64,000 nucleotides of DNA from Ruania alba. GTDB taxonomy: Bacteria; Actinomycetota; Actinomycetes; Actinomycetales; Beutenbergiaceae. How positions within the stretch are numbered: position 1 is the first letter of the stretch; the number at the start of each line of letters is the position of its first letter. Location of the stretch: positions 806,001 to 870,000 of the forward strand of contig NZ_FNTX01000002.1 in assembly GCF_900105765.1 (NCBI RefSeq), in the 5' to 3' direction. This document shows, one piece after another, positions 48,904-57,716 of this stretch. A program made the translations under genes and the position numbers. The notes beneath the pieces are model-generated. The model was not told the origin of the DNA. It saw only the letters and a list, made by a program, of their open reading frames with translations, and did not search any database.

Positions 48904-49881
48904 ATGGCGAGTCCCACTCTGATCGCCGAGACGGCTACCCGGTCCGGCTCGGCGTCTGGCAAGACGGTCAAGCGCCCCGGCCAGCGCGTCCGGGAGCGCC
49001 GCCGCAACCTGTGGATCTACGCGTTCCTGCTTCCCACCTTCGTGCTCTACGGCCTGTACACGCTCTACCCGATGGTGGCCAGTTACTGGTACTCGCTGGT
49101 GGAGTGGAACGGCTTCTCCAGCCAGCAGACGTTCGTCGGGATCGAGAACTACCGGCGGGTCTTCGCCGACCCGCTGTTCTGGTCCTCGGTGAAGGTGACG
49201 TTGCTGTTCATGCTGATAGTGGCGCCGCTGCGGGTGTTCGGTGCGTTCTTGCTGGCGATCCTGCTGAACTCCCCGAAGCTGCCGTTGCGCTCGTTCTTCC
49301 GCACTGCCTACTTCCTGCCGGTGGTGACCACCACGGCCATCGTCGGTGTGGTGATGCGGTTCATCTTCGACCCGGCCAGCGGCCCGACGGCGGCGCTCGC
49401 GACCATCTTCGGGTTGGGCCCGATCGATCTACTGGGATCGTCCGAGACGGCGCTGATCACCGCTGGGGTGATCTACGTGTGGAAGTTCTTCGGCATCACG
49501 CTGATCTACTGGCTGGCGGCGCTGCAGACCATCCCGGCGGATCTGTACGAGGCGGCCCGCATCGACGGTGCCGGCCCGGTGCGGCTGTTCCGCTACATCA
49601 CCCTGCCGATGCTGATCCCGTTCCTGCTGATCATCTCGGTGCTCACGATCGAGGACTGCTTCCACGCCTTCGACCTGATGCAGACGATGACCGCGGGTGG
49701 GCCGTTCTTCAGCACCGAGATCATCGAGATCTACATCTACCGGTGGGCCTTCGCGGCCTCCATCCCGCAGCTCGGGTTCGCTTCGGCGGCGGCCGTGCTG
49801 TTCGGGGTGATCGTGCTCCTGGTGGTCATCCTGCAGGTGTGGGCGACGGTGGTTTCACGACGGATGCGAGGTCGAGCATGA
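48904..49881 (+). CDS. CUT1 ABC importer permease, MalF/UgpA-like
   Basis: This 325-residue permease has a long basic cytoplasmic N-tail and then six helices, the first being WIYAFLLPTFVLYGLYTLYP. The coupling loop is DLYEAARIDGAGPVRLFRY. The next permease gene overlaps its stop (ATGA). It lies in the GH39 operon and probably imports xylo-oligosaccharides or a related substrate. No ATPase subunit is encoded here. Confidence 0.92.
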   Translation: MASPTLIAETATRSGSASGKTVKRPGQRVRERRRNLWIYAFLLPTFVLYGLYTLYPMVASYWYSLVEWNGFSSQQTFVGIENYRRVFADPLFWSSVKVTLLFMLIVAPLRVFGAFLLAILLNSPKLPLRSFFRTAYFLPVVTTTAIVGVVMRFIFDPASGPTAALATIFGLGPIDLLGSSETALITAGVIYVWKFFGITLIYWLAALQTIPADLYEAARIDGAGPVRLFRYITLPMLIPFLLIISVLTIEDCFHAFDLMQTMTAGGPFFSTEIIEIYIYRWAFAASIPQLGFASAAAVLFGVIVLLVVILQVWATVVSRRMRGRA

Positions 49882-50750
49882 GTGCCACGACGGCGGAGCG
49901 CACGCCCCGCACGACGCGTCGCCTGGGCCGCCGGTTCTGGTGGTGGGTACTGACCGCCCTGCTGCTCGCGCTGGCGTTCGTGTGGGTGTTCCCCTTCATC
50001 TGGATGGTCTCGGCCTCGCTGAAAACCTCCGGAGAGATCTTCGGCGGTGGACTCGGGCTCATCCCGGAGGCCTTGCAGTGGGAGAACTACTCGCGTGCCT
50101 GGATCGATGGGCAGTTCAACGTCTACCTCCTGAACACGGTGATCGTGACCGTGGCGACCACGGCGATCGTGGTGGTGCGGTGCGCCCTGGCCGGCTATGT
50201 ACTGGGGCGGTACCGGTTCCCGGGGTCGCGGCTGGTGATCGCGATCCTGGTGGCGACGTTATTCGTGCCGACCGGCTACACGATCATCCCGGTGGTCAAA
50301 CTCTCCATGGAGCTGGGACTGCTGGACAGTCTCGCCGGGATGATCCTGGCGCTCGCGGGGGCGGCGAACGTGGCCTCGATCCTCATCTATGCCGGGTACT
50401 TCCGGGGGATGCCCGCCGAGCTCGAGGAAGCCTCGATCGTCGACGGCGCCGGCTTCGTGCGCACGTTCACCCAGATCATGCTGCCGTTGTCGATGCCGGT
50501 GACGGCGACCGTCGGCATCCTGACCTTCCTGTTCACCTGGAACGCGTTCTTCCTGCCCCTGGTGTTCTCGTTCTCCAACCCGGCGCTGCGCACCGTCAGT
50601 GTCGGCATGCAGGCCTTCGTCGGGGAGAACTCCACCGACTGGCCGGGAATGGCCGCAGCGGGCGTGATCTCGTTGCTGCCCATCGTGGCGCTGTTCGTGT
50701 TCATGCAGCGCTACTTCGTCGAAGGAATCGCCGGGGCGGTGAAGTCCTGA
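49878..50750 (+). CDS. CUT1 ABC importer permease, MalG/UgpE-like
   Basis: This 290-residue partner permease starts within the previous stop (ATGA). The first helix is WVLTALLLALAFVWVFPFIW. The EAA-type loop is ELEEASIVDGAGFVRTFTQ. The C-terminus QRYFVEGIAGAVKS is typical. The binding-protein gene follows 62 bp downstream with its own GAGGAG site, an arrangement that often allows higher expression of the binding protein. Confidence 0.92.
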   Translation: MSATTAERTPRTTRRLGRRFWWWVLTALLLALAFVWVFPFIWMVSASLKTSGEIFGGGLGLIPEALQWENYSRAWIDGQFNVYLLNTVIVTVATTAIVVVRCALAGYVLGRYRFPGSRLVIAILVATLFVPTGYTIIPVVKLSMELGLLDSLAGMILALAGAANVASILIYAGYFRGMPAELEEASIVDGAGFVRTFTQIMLPLSMPVTATVGILTFLFTWNAFFLPLVFSFSNPALRTVSVGMQAFVGENSTDWPGMAAAGVISLLPIVALFVFMQRYFVEGIAGAVKS

Positions 50751-50812
50751 CCGAACTCCCTTCGTCCCTGCCCCCTGTTCGATCCTTTTCCGATCTCGAT
50801 GAGGAGATTCAC

Positions 50813-52258
50813 ATGACTCGCAACGCACTGAGCCGCCGTCAACTGATGGGCGGCGCCGGACTCACCGGAATGGCCGGTCTGCTCGCCGCATGTGGCGGGG
50901 AGAGCCCGCCCCCGGACCCCGCCGGTGGTGGCGGTGGTGGCGGTAACGGTGAAGGCCTGCAGTGGTGGGACCACTTCGGTGGCCTGCAAGACCTGCATGG
51001 CGAATGGGCCACCACCGAGGGCGACCGCATCGGCGTCCCGATCGAGTACTCCTACAACGAGCCCAGCCAGACCACCGAGGCACTCCAGGTGGCGAACCAG
51101 ACCGATTCGCTGCCGGACATCTTCTCCAACGTGCTCGGCCTGCCGCTGCCGGCGCTGGTCGAGGCCGGCTGGCTCAGCCCGATCACCCTCTCCGACGAGG
51201 CGATGGCACGCCTTCCGGAGGGGACGTTCACCGAGGGCATCACCATGATGGACGGGGAGATCTACGGTCTTCCGGCCCTCTCGGACCGGCAGTACTGGGC
51301 CTGCACCTGGTACAACTCCGAGATCGCCGAGGAGGTCGGCTTCGAGCCACCGCAGAGCTACGACGAGCTGCGGGCGGCGTTGCAGGCGATCGCCGATCAC
51401 GGCGAGTACGCCCCGATGACGCTGGCCCTCGGCGCTGCCGGGCGGATCCGCGACCAGGTGGACGGGCTAGCCCAGGGTGGTGGCTTCCCGGGCTGGCAGG
51501 GCCTGCGCTACGACACCGGTGAGTACGAGTACCAGCACGACACCTACGTCAACGCGATCGAGCTGTTGAAGGAGATCTCCGACAACGGCTGGCTGCTGCC
51601 GGGAACCAACTCCTTCCAGATCCCCGATGCTCGTGGACGGTGGGCGGCCGGTCAGATCGGGTTCTTCATCGACGGCCCCTGGTCGCCGGGCGGGGTGCGC
51701 TCGCTGAACGCCGAGCACCTGCCCCGGATGGCCGTGGCCGGCATGCTGACCCCGGGCGGGGAGGAACTGATCATCACCCGCGGCGCCCCGGCGCCGACCT
51801 GGTTCATCGCCGGATCCAGCGCCAACCCTGAGGCCGCCAGTCAGCTGGTGGAGACCTTCACCCGGGACGACTACCAGCGGGCGCTGGCCGAAGCGATGGA
51901 CCAGCCGCCGTTGAACCTGGACGTGGTGGCCGAGGCGGACGTGATCGACCCCTACGCCTGGCTGATCGACGACTTCAAGGAGCGGGTCTTCCGTGCACCG
52001 GAGCCCGAGGTCCGCAACGTCGCCGCCACCGAGGCGCTGGCGCGCACCACCCCGATCGCCCCGCACCTGGGCGACATCATCCAGGGCTACCTGGGCGGGG
52101 ATATCAGCGATCTGCAGAGCGAGCTGGTCAAGCTGAGCGACGCGTTCAACTCCGACCTCGACTCGGCGATCGATTCCGCGGCTGCTGAAGGCTTCGAGGT
52201 CTCCCGCGATGACTGGGCGTTCAGCGACTGGCAGCGCGGCACCGACTACACCTACTGA
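50813..52258 (+). CDS. CUT1 ABC importer sugar-binding protein, Tat-type lipoprotein
   Basis: This 481-residue solute-binding protein has an N-terminus combining a twin-arginine motif (SRRQLMGG) with a lipobox (LLAAC). That suggests export in folded form by Tat and then lipidation. A Pro- and Gly-rich linker with a run of seven glycines precedes the mature domain, which contains LQWWDHFGGLQDLHGEWA and YGLPALSDRQYW. The start ATG follows GAGGAG. By operon context it binds the oligosaccharide cleaved by the GH39 enzyme. The other three binding proteins in the window lack the twin-arginine motif. Confidence 0.9.
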   Translation: MTRNALSRRQLMGGAGLTGMAGLLAACGGESPPPDPAGGGGGGGNGEGLQWWDHFGGLQDLHGEWATTEGDRIGVPIEYSYNEPSQTTEALQVANQTDSLPDIFSNVLGLPLPALVEAGWLSPITLSDEAMARLPEGTFTEGITMMDGEIYGLPALSDRQYWACTWYNSEIAEEVGFEPPQSYDELRAALQAIADHGEYAPMTLALGAAGRIRDQVDGLAQGGGFPGWQGLRYDTGEYEYQHDTYVNAIELLKEISDNGWLLPGTNSFQIPDARGRWAAGQIGFFIDGPWSPGGVRSLNAEHLPRMAVAGMLTPGGEELIITRGAPAPTWFIAGSSANPEAASQLVETFTRDDYQRALAEAMDQPPLNLDVVAEADVIDPYAWLIDDFKERVFRAPEPEVRNVAATEALARTTPIAPHLGDIIQGYLGGDISDLQSELVKLSDAFNSDLDSAIDSAAAEGFEVSRDDWAFSDWQRGTDYTY

Positions 52259-52283
52259 CCACATCGAGTACGGAGGACGAGGG

Positions 52284-53048
52284 ATGGACACCTTCCCCAA
52301 CGAACGCACGGCGATCGTGACCGGGGCCGGATCGCCCCGGGGGATCGGCCGCGCCGTGGCGCACCGGTTGGCCCGCGACGGCTGGGCGGTCGGGCTGCTG
52401 GACATCGACGACGACGCCGTCCGCGGCCTGGCCGAGGAGATCACGGCTGCGGGCGGTCGAGCCGCAGGTGCGGGGGTGGACGTCTCCGACCGCGACGCCG
52501 TGCGCACCGCGGTGGCCGAGGTGACGGGCGGACTACCGCCCGTGCTGGCGCTCGCGAACATCGCGGGCGTCAGCTCCCCGGTGCCCTACCTGGACCTCGA
52601 CGACGCCGAGTGGGAACGGGTGCTGCGCACGAACCTGTTCGGGGTGCACTACCTGACGGCGGAGGTCGCGCCGCTCATGGTGGCGGCCGGAGGTGGGCGG
52701 ATCGTCTCCATCTCCTCGGTCTCCGCCCAGCGAGGCGGCGGTACCTACTCCAAGACCCCGTACTCGGTGGCCAAGGCCGGCGTGATCGGGTTGACCCGGT
52801 CATTGGCGCGTGAGCTGGGGCCGCACGGGATCACCGCGAACGCGATCGCCCCGGGTCCCATCGACACCGACATCATGGGCGGCACCCTCTCCGAGGAGCG
52901 CAAGGCCGAGCTGGTGGGCGACCTGGTGGTGAACCGCGTGGGCACCGTGGAGGACATCGCCGCCTCCGTGGCCTTCCTGGTGGGAGAGGAGTCGGCGTAC
53001 ATCACCGGGCAGACGCTGAACGTGGACGGCGGGATGTATATGCACTGA
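52284..53048 (+). CDS. SDR family NAD(P)-dependent oxidoreductase
   Basis: This 254-residue classical short-chain dehydrogenase has the cofactor motif TGAGSPRGIGRAVA at the N-terminus. NIAG is present at mid-protein, and the active-site Tyr-x-x-x-Lys lies in PYSVAKAGVIG, preceded by the catalytic serine in ISSVS. The C-terminus GQTLNVDGGMYMH is the usual family ending. GGAGG stands before ATG 52284. As the last gene of the GH39 operon it probably oxidises or reduces a sugar or polyol from the substrate. A degenerate copy of its 3' end is found 770 bp downstream. Confidence 0.92.
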   Translation: MDTFPNERTAIVTGAGSPRGIGRAVAHRLARDGWAVGLLDIDDDAVRGLAEEITAAGGRAAGAGVDVSDRDAVRTAVAEVTGGLPPVLALANIAGVSSPVPYLDLDDAEWERVLRTNLFGVHYLTAEVAPLMVAAGGGRIVSISSVSAQRGGGTYSKTPYSVAKAGVIGLTRSLARELGPHGITANAIAPGPIDTDIMGGTLSEERKAELVGDLVVNRVGTVEDIAASVAFLVGEESAYITGQTLNVDGGMYMH

Positions 53049-53213
53049 TGCCAACAGTCCCATGTGCGGTGACGGCTTGGCGGAAGGTCAGTGGTACGTG
53101 CCGGATTAGCTTCGAGTGCAGGAGCACACCGGCCCCTCATGGCAGTCGGCAGAGCGTTGCCAGAGCGGCAAGATCTCATGGTGCAGATGGTTGGTCGTGC
53201 CAGGGTGGTGGGT

Positions 53214-53711
53214 ATGACCCCCACGAACCGGGCAGGCCGTCGAGATCATCCGCCTCCGCGGACCGGTCCGAGTGAGAAGGAGGTGCTTGTCGGGTTCTTG
53301 GACTACCTACGCGAGAGCGTCGCCGCCAAGGTCGACGGTGTACCCGAACCGGAGGTCAGGGAACCTGGGGTGCCATCGGGCACCAACCTGCTCGGCCTGA
53401 TCCACCACCTGACGCATGTGGAACGCGCACTGTTCCTCGGAGCGCAGGTGCGCAGTTGGCCCGCGACCTTCCGTGCACCCCGATTCTCCAGCGTCGAGGA
53501 CGTTGTCTCCGCCTACTATGACGCCGTCGACCAGTCGAACGCGGTGATCGACGCCTGTGCGGACCTGGCTGGATCGGATTGGCGGCCAGAGGCGAAAGAT
53601 TCCTGTCCGTCGCTGCGGTGGGCGTTGACCCACATGGTCGAAGAGACCGGCCGCCACGCCGGTCACGCAGACATCCTGCGCGAGCAGATCGACGGACGTA
53701 CCGGTCGTTGA
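53214..53711 (+). CDS. DinB/DUF664 family protein
   Basis: This 165-residue four-helix-bundle protein of the DinB-like DUF664 group includes putative mycothiol-dependent transferases of actinobacteria. The metal-binding histidines expected for the fold are in LIHHLTHVERALF and in ETGRHAGHADILREQI. The start ATG at 53214 follows GGGTGGTGGG. It stands alone between the SDR and the methyltransferase. Its exact reaction is unknown. Confidence 0.85.
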   Translation: MTPTNRAGRRDHPPPRTGPSEKEVLVGFLDYLRESVAAKVDGVPEPEVREPGVPSGTNLLGLIHHLTHVERALFLGAQVRSWPATFRAPRFSSVEDVVSAYYDAVDQSNAVIDACADLAGSDWRPEAKDSCPSLRWALTHMVEETGRHAGHADILREQIDGRTGR

Positions 53712-53760
53712 CGAGCGTGCGGGCCTGAGTCCGGACCGCCCAAGCCCAACCTCTGTGCGG

Positions 53761-53826
53761 GGATCGTATCGTGGAGACGTCACTGGGCAGATGTTCAAGG
53801 CGGACAGAGGGATGTATCTGCGCTGA
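53761..53826 (+). pseudogene. remnant of an SDR gene 3' end
   Basis: In one frame this stretch reads VTGQMFKADRGMYLR followed by a stop. It mirrors the SDR C-terminus at 53000-53048 (ITGQTLNVDGGMYMH and stop), and the DNA is similar through more than 45 bases. No start or body of an SDR gene is attached, so it is a decayed fragment. It could have been left by a duplication or by replacement of an adjacent SDR gene. Confidence 0.6.
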
Positions 53827-53850
53827 ACGGCGGTGTGTGCTGGGTAGCCT

Positions 53851-54600
53851 GTGAGCGTGAGCCACCCACACCGAGCTGACCCGTTCGGCACCTCCTTCGG
53901 AGCGGCGACCACCGCCTACGAGGCGGGCCGCCCGTCCTACCCGAGGGCAGCCGTCGACTGGCTGCTCGCCGGTACCCAGGTGAGGGACATCGCCGACGTC
54001 GGTGCGGGGACCGGCAAACTGACTGCGTCCCTGGTCGGCCCTGGCAGGAGCGTCACCGCCATCGACCCGGACCAGGCGATGCTCACCACCTTGGCGAGCA
54101 ATCTGCCGGAGGTGAGCACCGCCGTCGGGACGGCCGAGAACCTGCCGCTGGCGGAGGCGAGCCAGGACGCCGTGGTGCTCGGGCAGGCCTGGCACTGGGT
54201 GGATCCGGCGGCAGCGTCGGCGGAGATCGCGCGCGTGCTGCGCCCGGGCGGCGTGCTCGGCCTGATCTGGAACATCCGCGACGAACGCACCGAGTGGGTG
54301 GCCCGGATGGGCCGCATCATCCACCTCAGTGCCGCTGAACAGCTCATCTCCGGGGCCGGGCCGCAGATCGCCGACCCGTTCGGTGAGGTGGAGCAGCACC
54401 GGATCGAGTGGTCCCGCACCTTGGATCGCGCGACGATCGAGGCGATGGTGGCCTCGCGGAGCTACTACATCACCGCGGCCGCGGAGGATCGGCGGCGGAT
54501 CGATGAGGGTCTGGCCGCGCTGCTGGACGAGTTGGGCCTGACAGGCGACGCGACCATTGACTTCCCCTACGTCACGGTGGCCTACCGCGCCACACGCTGA
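53851..54600 (+). CDS. class I SAM-dependent methyltransferase
   Basis: This 249-residue methyltransferase of the Methyltransf_11 type has the AdoMet motif IADVGAGTGKLTASL. Motif II is acidic (AIDPDQAMLTTL), followed by VGTAENLPLAEASQDAVVLGQAWHW. It begins at a GTG; a second GTG two codons later is equally possible. The last 19 bases overlap the end of the convergent MFS gene. Substrate unknown; this type methylates small molecules. Confidence 0.88.
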   Translation: MSVSHPHRADPFGTSFGAATTAYEAGRPSYPRAAVDWLLAGTQVRDIADVGAGTGKLTASLVGPGRSVTAIDPDQAMLTTLASNLPEVSTAVGTAENLPLAEASQDAVVLGQAWHWVDPAAASAEIARVLRPGGVLGLIWNIRDERTEWVARMGRIIHLSAAEQLISGAGPQIADPFGEVEQHRIEWSRTLDRATIEAMVASRSYYITAAAEDRRRIDEGLAALLDELGLTGDATIDFPYVTVAYRATR

Positions 54601-55841
54601 TCCGCCTCAGGCATGTCCGGCGCAACGTCTGGTGCCGCGACCGGTGCAATGTCGCGTGGGCGCATGATGACGAGCGCCACTACGGTCATCACCGCCCAGA
54701 GTGCGGCGATCACTGCGACCGCGCCCTGCAGGCTCCACGCCTCGGTCAGCGCCGCGGCACCCATGATGCCGATGGCCGGTGCGAGGCTCAGCAGCGCGTT
54801 CTGTGTGCCGATGACGCGCCCGCGGAGCGCGTCCGGGATGTGTTCGAGGGAGAGCACCCCGAGGAGTCCCCCGAACAGTCCGCTGGCCAGGCCCACCACG
54901 AATGCGCCGATGAGGATCAGCGGTGTGGAGTGCAGGGTGGCGATGAGGATGAAGCCGAGGGTGGCGCCGACCATCCCCGTGCGCAGCCAGGCAGCACGAC
55001 GCCCCTCGGGCTTGGCCAGGGCCGCGTAGATGCCACTGCCGATCAGCAGCCCGACGGCGAGCGAGCTGAGCACGAACCCGAGCATCGCCGTCTGATTCAC
55101 AGCAGTGAAGTGCACGGGAAGAACGAGGCCCTGCAAACCGGTCAGCACCACTGCGCTGACCAGGCTGATCGCGGTGAGCAGGATCAGGATCCGGCTGCGC
55201 ATCAGCACGAGCCAGCCCTCGCGGAACTGATGGACGGCGCTACGTGGTGCGGCCGTGCCCGCGACGGTGGTGATGGCGCCGAGGCGGCGCGGAATCGTGA
55301 GCGTGATGAGTGCGGCGACCAGGGAGGTGCCGGCCGTCACCCACAGCACGCTCGACCCTTCCAGCAGCGCCACGAGGGTGCCAGCGATGGCCGGGCCCAC
55401 CACGAGCACGGCGGCGCCGATCGACTCCCGGATCCCGAGCAGCCGTTCCTTCGAGAGCCCGCTCTCGGCCACGATCGCCGGCAGCAGCGCCTCACGGGCG
55501 GTCTGCCCGGGGATGTCGCCGAGTGAGCCGATCACCCCGAACAGCACGAAGATGCCGACCGTGAGATCCGTGAACAGGTCGATGAACGGCAACGCGGCCA
55601 CCGAGGCGGCCGAGACCAGGTCGGTCACCACCGAGGAGGTGCGCCGGTTGATCCGGTCGATCACCACGCCCATGAAGATCCCCGCCAGGAAGGCCGGGAC
55701 CGCTGTGGCCGCGGCCACGGTGCCCGCACCCAGCACGCTGCCGGTGCTCTGCAGCACCACGAGCGGGATGGCGATCGAGGCGATCGAGTTCCCGAGCAGG
55801 GAGAAGACGTAGGACGCGAAGTAGGTGAGGGAGTAGCGCAT
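54582..55841 (-). CDS. MFS transporter (drug exporter-like)
   Basis: This 419-residue major facilitator has about twelve hydrophobic segments. The inter-helix motif A variant is MGVVIDRINRRTSSVVTD, typical of MFS_3/enterobactin-exporter-like drug transporters. It lies 46 bp downstream of a MerR gene on the same strand, an arrangement common for multidrug exporters controlled by a MerR activator. It converges on, and slightly overlaps, the methyltransferase gene. Confidence 0.9.
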   Translation of the reverse strand: MRYSLTYFASYVFSLLGNSIASIAIPLVVLQSTGSVLGAGTVAAATAVPAFLAGIFMGVVIDRINRRTSSVVTDLVSAASVAALPFIDLFTDLTVGIFVLFGVIGSLGDIPGQTAREALLPAIVAESGLSKERLLGIRESIGAAVLVVGPAIAGTLVALLEGSSVLWVTAGTSLVAALITLTIPRRLGAITTVAGTAAPRSAVHQFREGWLVLMRSRILILLTAISLVSAVVLTGLQGLVLPVHFTAVNQTAMLGFVLSSLAVGLLIGSGIYAALAKPEGRRAAWLRTGMVGATLGFILIATLHSTPLILIGAFVVGLASGLFGGLLGVLSLEHIPDALRGRVIGTQNALLSLAPAIGIMGAAALTEAWSLQGAVAVIAALWAVMTVVALVIMRPRDIAPVAAPDVAPDMPEADQRVAR

Positions 55842-55887
55842 GCCCTCATCTGAAACTATGACGTTACGACAAGGTCAAGGCCCGTGG

Positions 55888-56607
55888 TCAAGGCTCACGG
55901 TCGAGGCGTGCGAGGACGTCGAGCTGCGGCTCGGTAAACGCCTGCGCCCGGTACTGCTCGACGAGGTCGTTGACCCGGGTGTTCTGCAGGTCAGGCATCG
56001 GTGCGGCGGCGATCAGAGTCCGCAGTTCGTTCGCGATCCGATCCCGCTCTGCCTCGGGTGTGGACTCGGTGACGGCCAGCAATCCGCCTATCGCTGCGGA
56101 CAGCAGGTCCCGCAGCCGCGGATCGGCTCCCATGGCCTCGGCGTGTGCGCGCACCTGCGCATGGGTGGCCGGATCGCCGGCGGTCATCAACAGGGTGAGA
56201 TCGGCCTCGAGGCGTCTCGCTGCGGCGTTGGTGAGCAGGCTGCGCGCCAGCTCGTCCAACTCCCCGTAGTTCGCCGGCGCTTCGGGTAGCGGTGAGCTCC
56301 GGGCCGCGCGGACGATCTCGAGCTGGCGGGTGAGCGTGGCGATCTGATCACTCAGAGCCGCCTCGAGGCCGGCGAGCTCGTCCTCGATGCCGGTGCCGGG
56401 TGGATCGAGGAGCCCGCGGATGCGATCGAGCCCTAGCCCGAGTCCGACGAGATGGCGGATGCGCAGGAGGCGCGTCGCGTCCAGCACGGAGTACTCGCGG
56501 TAGCCGTTGATCCGCCGCTCCGGCTCCGGCAGCAATCCGATCTGGTGATAGTGCCGCACAGTGCGCGAAGTGACGCCCGCGAGCTCGGCCAGCTCTCCGA
56601 TCCGCAT
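55888..56607 (-). CDS. MerR family transcriptional regulator
   Basis: This 239-residue regulator has a MerR winged-helix N-terminus (RIGELAELAGVTSRTVRHYHQIGLLP) and a dimerising helix. A C-terminal domain of about 130 residues follows, larger than in metal sensors and similar to drug-responsive members. I choose ATG 56607, five bases after AGGAGG; a GTG two codons upstream is in frame. It is co-directional with the MFS gene 46 bp downstream and probably activates it. Confidence 0.9.
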   Translation of the reverse strand: MRIGELAELAGVTSRTVRHYHQIGLLPEPERRINGYREYSVLDATRLLRIRHLVGLGLGLDRIRGLLDPPGTGIEDELAGLEAALSDQIATLTRQLEIVRAARSSPLPEAPANYGELDELARSLLTNAAARRLEADLTLLMTAGDPATHAQVRAHAEAMGADPRLRDLLSAAIGGLLAVTESTPEAERDRIANELRTLIAAAPMPDLQNTRVNDLVEQYRAQAFTEPQLDVLARLDREP

Positions 56608-56662
56608 CCGCACCTCCTGATGGCAGCCTATGCGGTGGTCATGACCCCCTGATATCTACGGA

Positions 56663-56723
56663 TCTCGCCGTTTCACCACACCATGCTCGCCGTTCTGCCA
56701 GGCCCGGCTCGCCGTTCTGCCAG
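56663..56723. repeat. three tandem 22-bp repeats upstream of MerR gene
   Basis: Two exact copies of GCTCGCCGTTCTGCCAG start at 56685 and 56707, and a decayed copy (TCTCGCCGTTTCACCAC) starts at 56663, giving a constant 22-bp period. They lie between the MerR start and the end of the dehydrogenase gene. They may be regulator sites on one helix face, or simply a tandem slippage product. Confidence 0.6.
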
Positions 56724-56741
56724 CGTGTGCGCGAGCCCTTA

Positions 56742-57716
56742 CTACGCCGGGGGCGTGCGCTTTGGTGCGGGACCGAGGTCGCTGAGCAGGTCGCCCATGC
56801 GCTTGTATGCGCGGTTGCGGTAGGCGATCAACTCGGCCTTGGTCTCCTCGTCGAAGTCACCGGTGAGGCCCTTGCCGTTCTTCGCGCCGTGCCGTCCGGC
56901 CGCCACGGCGTCGGAGATCAACGACGGCGTCCCGAGTCTCTCCCCGTACGCCTCGCCCAGGGTGGTGTAGCCATTGGCGTAGACGTCCAGGCCGGCCTGG
57001 TCGGCGATCGCGAACGGGCCGAAGAAGCCCAGCCGGAAGCCGAACGTCGTACGCACAATCGTGTCGACGTCCTCGACGGTGGCCACACCCTCCTCGACGA
57101 CGGCGGTCGCCTCCTTGAGCAGGGCGTACTGCAGGCGGTTCAGCACCATTCCGGGGGTGTCGGCCACCTGGGCGCCCTCCCGGCCGATGCGCACCAGGAG
57201 AGCCTTGATGGCCTCGACGACCTCCGCCGTCGTGGCCTCGCCGGCGACCAGCTCGACGCCCGGGATGAAGGGGGCAGGGTTGGAGAAGTGCACGGTGAGG
57301 AAGCGCTCGGGGCCCTGCACGGCAGGGACGAGCACGTGCACGGGGATGGTGGAGGTGTTGGTGCCGATGATCGCGTCGGGGCGGGCGGCGGCGCTGATGC
57401 GGGCGAGCACGTCGTGCTTGACGTCGGCGCGCTCGAAGACGGCTTCCTCGATGAGGTCCACGTCCGCCACGGCCTCCTCGAGGGAGTCGGCGGCGGTGAG
57501 GTTCGCGCGGATCCGTTCGGTGCTGCCCGGCTCGTAGAGGCCGTCGGCTTCGAACTCGGCGGCCTCGCGCAGGAGTCGCTCCAGGCCGGCTTGGGTGGCC
57601 TCGGGGGTGGTGTCGACGATCGTGGTGCGGATTCCGGCGTTGGCGAAGATCTGCGCGATCCCGCCGCCCATGTAGCCGGCGCCGACGACGGTGACGGTCT
57701 CGATGGTCCTGCTCAT
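56742..57716 (-). CDS. 3-hydroxyacyl-CoA dehydrogenase / L-gulonate 3-dehydrogenase family protein
   Basis: This 324-residue NAD-dependent dehydrogenase has the N-terminal dinucleotide motif VVGAGYMGGGIAQIFA and the family's active-site region FLTVHFSNPAPFIPGVELV with catalytic His and Glu. A C-terminal helical domain starts near residue 190 (DTPGMVLNRLQYAL). Length and the absence of any hydratase domain fit the stand-alone branch that includes L-gulonate 3-dehydrogenase (lambda-crystallin). Its stop-to-start overlap with a sugar-isomerase-like gene (ATGA) argues for a sugar-acid substrate rather than acyl-CoA. That assignment is inference. Confidence 0.87.
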   Translation of the reverse strand: MSRTIETVTVVGAGYMGGGIAQIFANAGIRTTIVDTTPEATQAGLERLLREAAEFEADGLYEPGSTERIRANLTAADSLEEAVADVDLIEEAVFERADVKHDVLARISAAARPDAIIGTNTSTIPVHVLVPAVQGPERFLTVHFSNPAPFIPGVELVAGEATTAEVVEAIKALLVRIGREGAQVADTPGMVLNRLQYALLKEATAVVEEGVATVEDVDTIVRTTFGFRLGFFGPFAIADQAGLDVYANGYTTLGEAYGERLGTPSLISDAVAAGRHGAKNGKGLTGDFDEETKAELIAYRNRAYKRMGDLLSDLGPAPKRTPPA

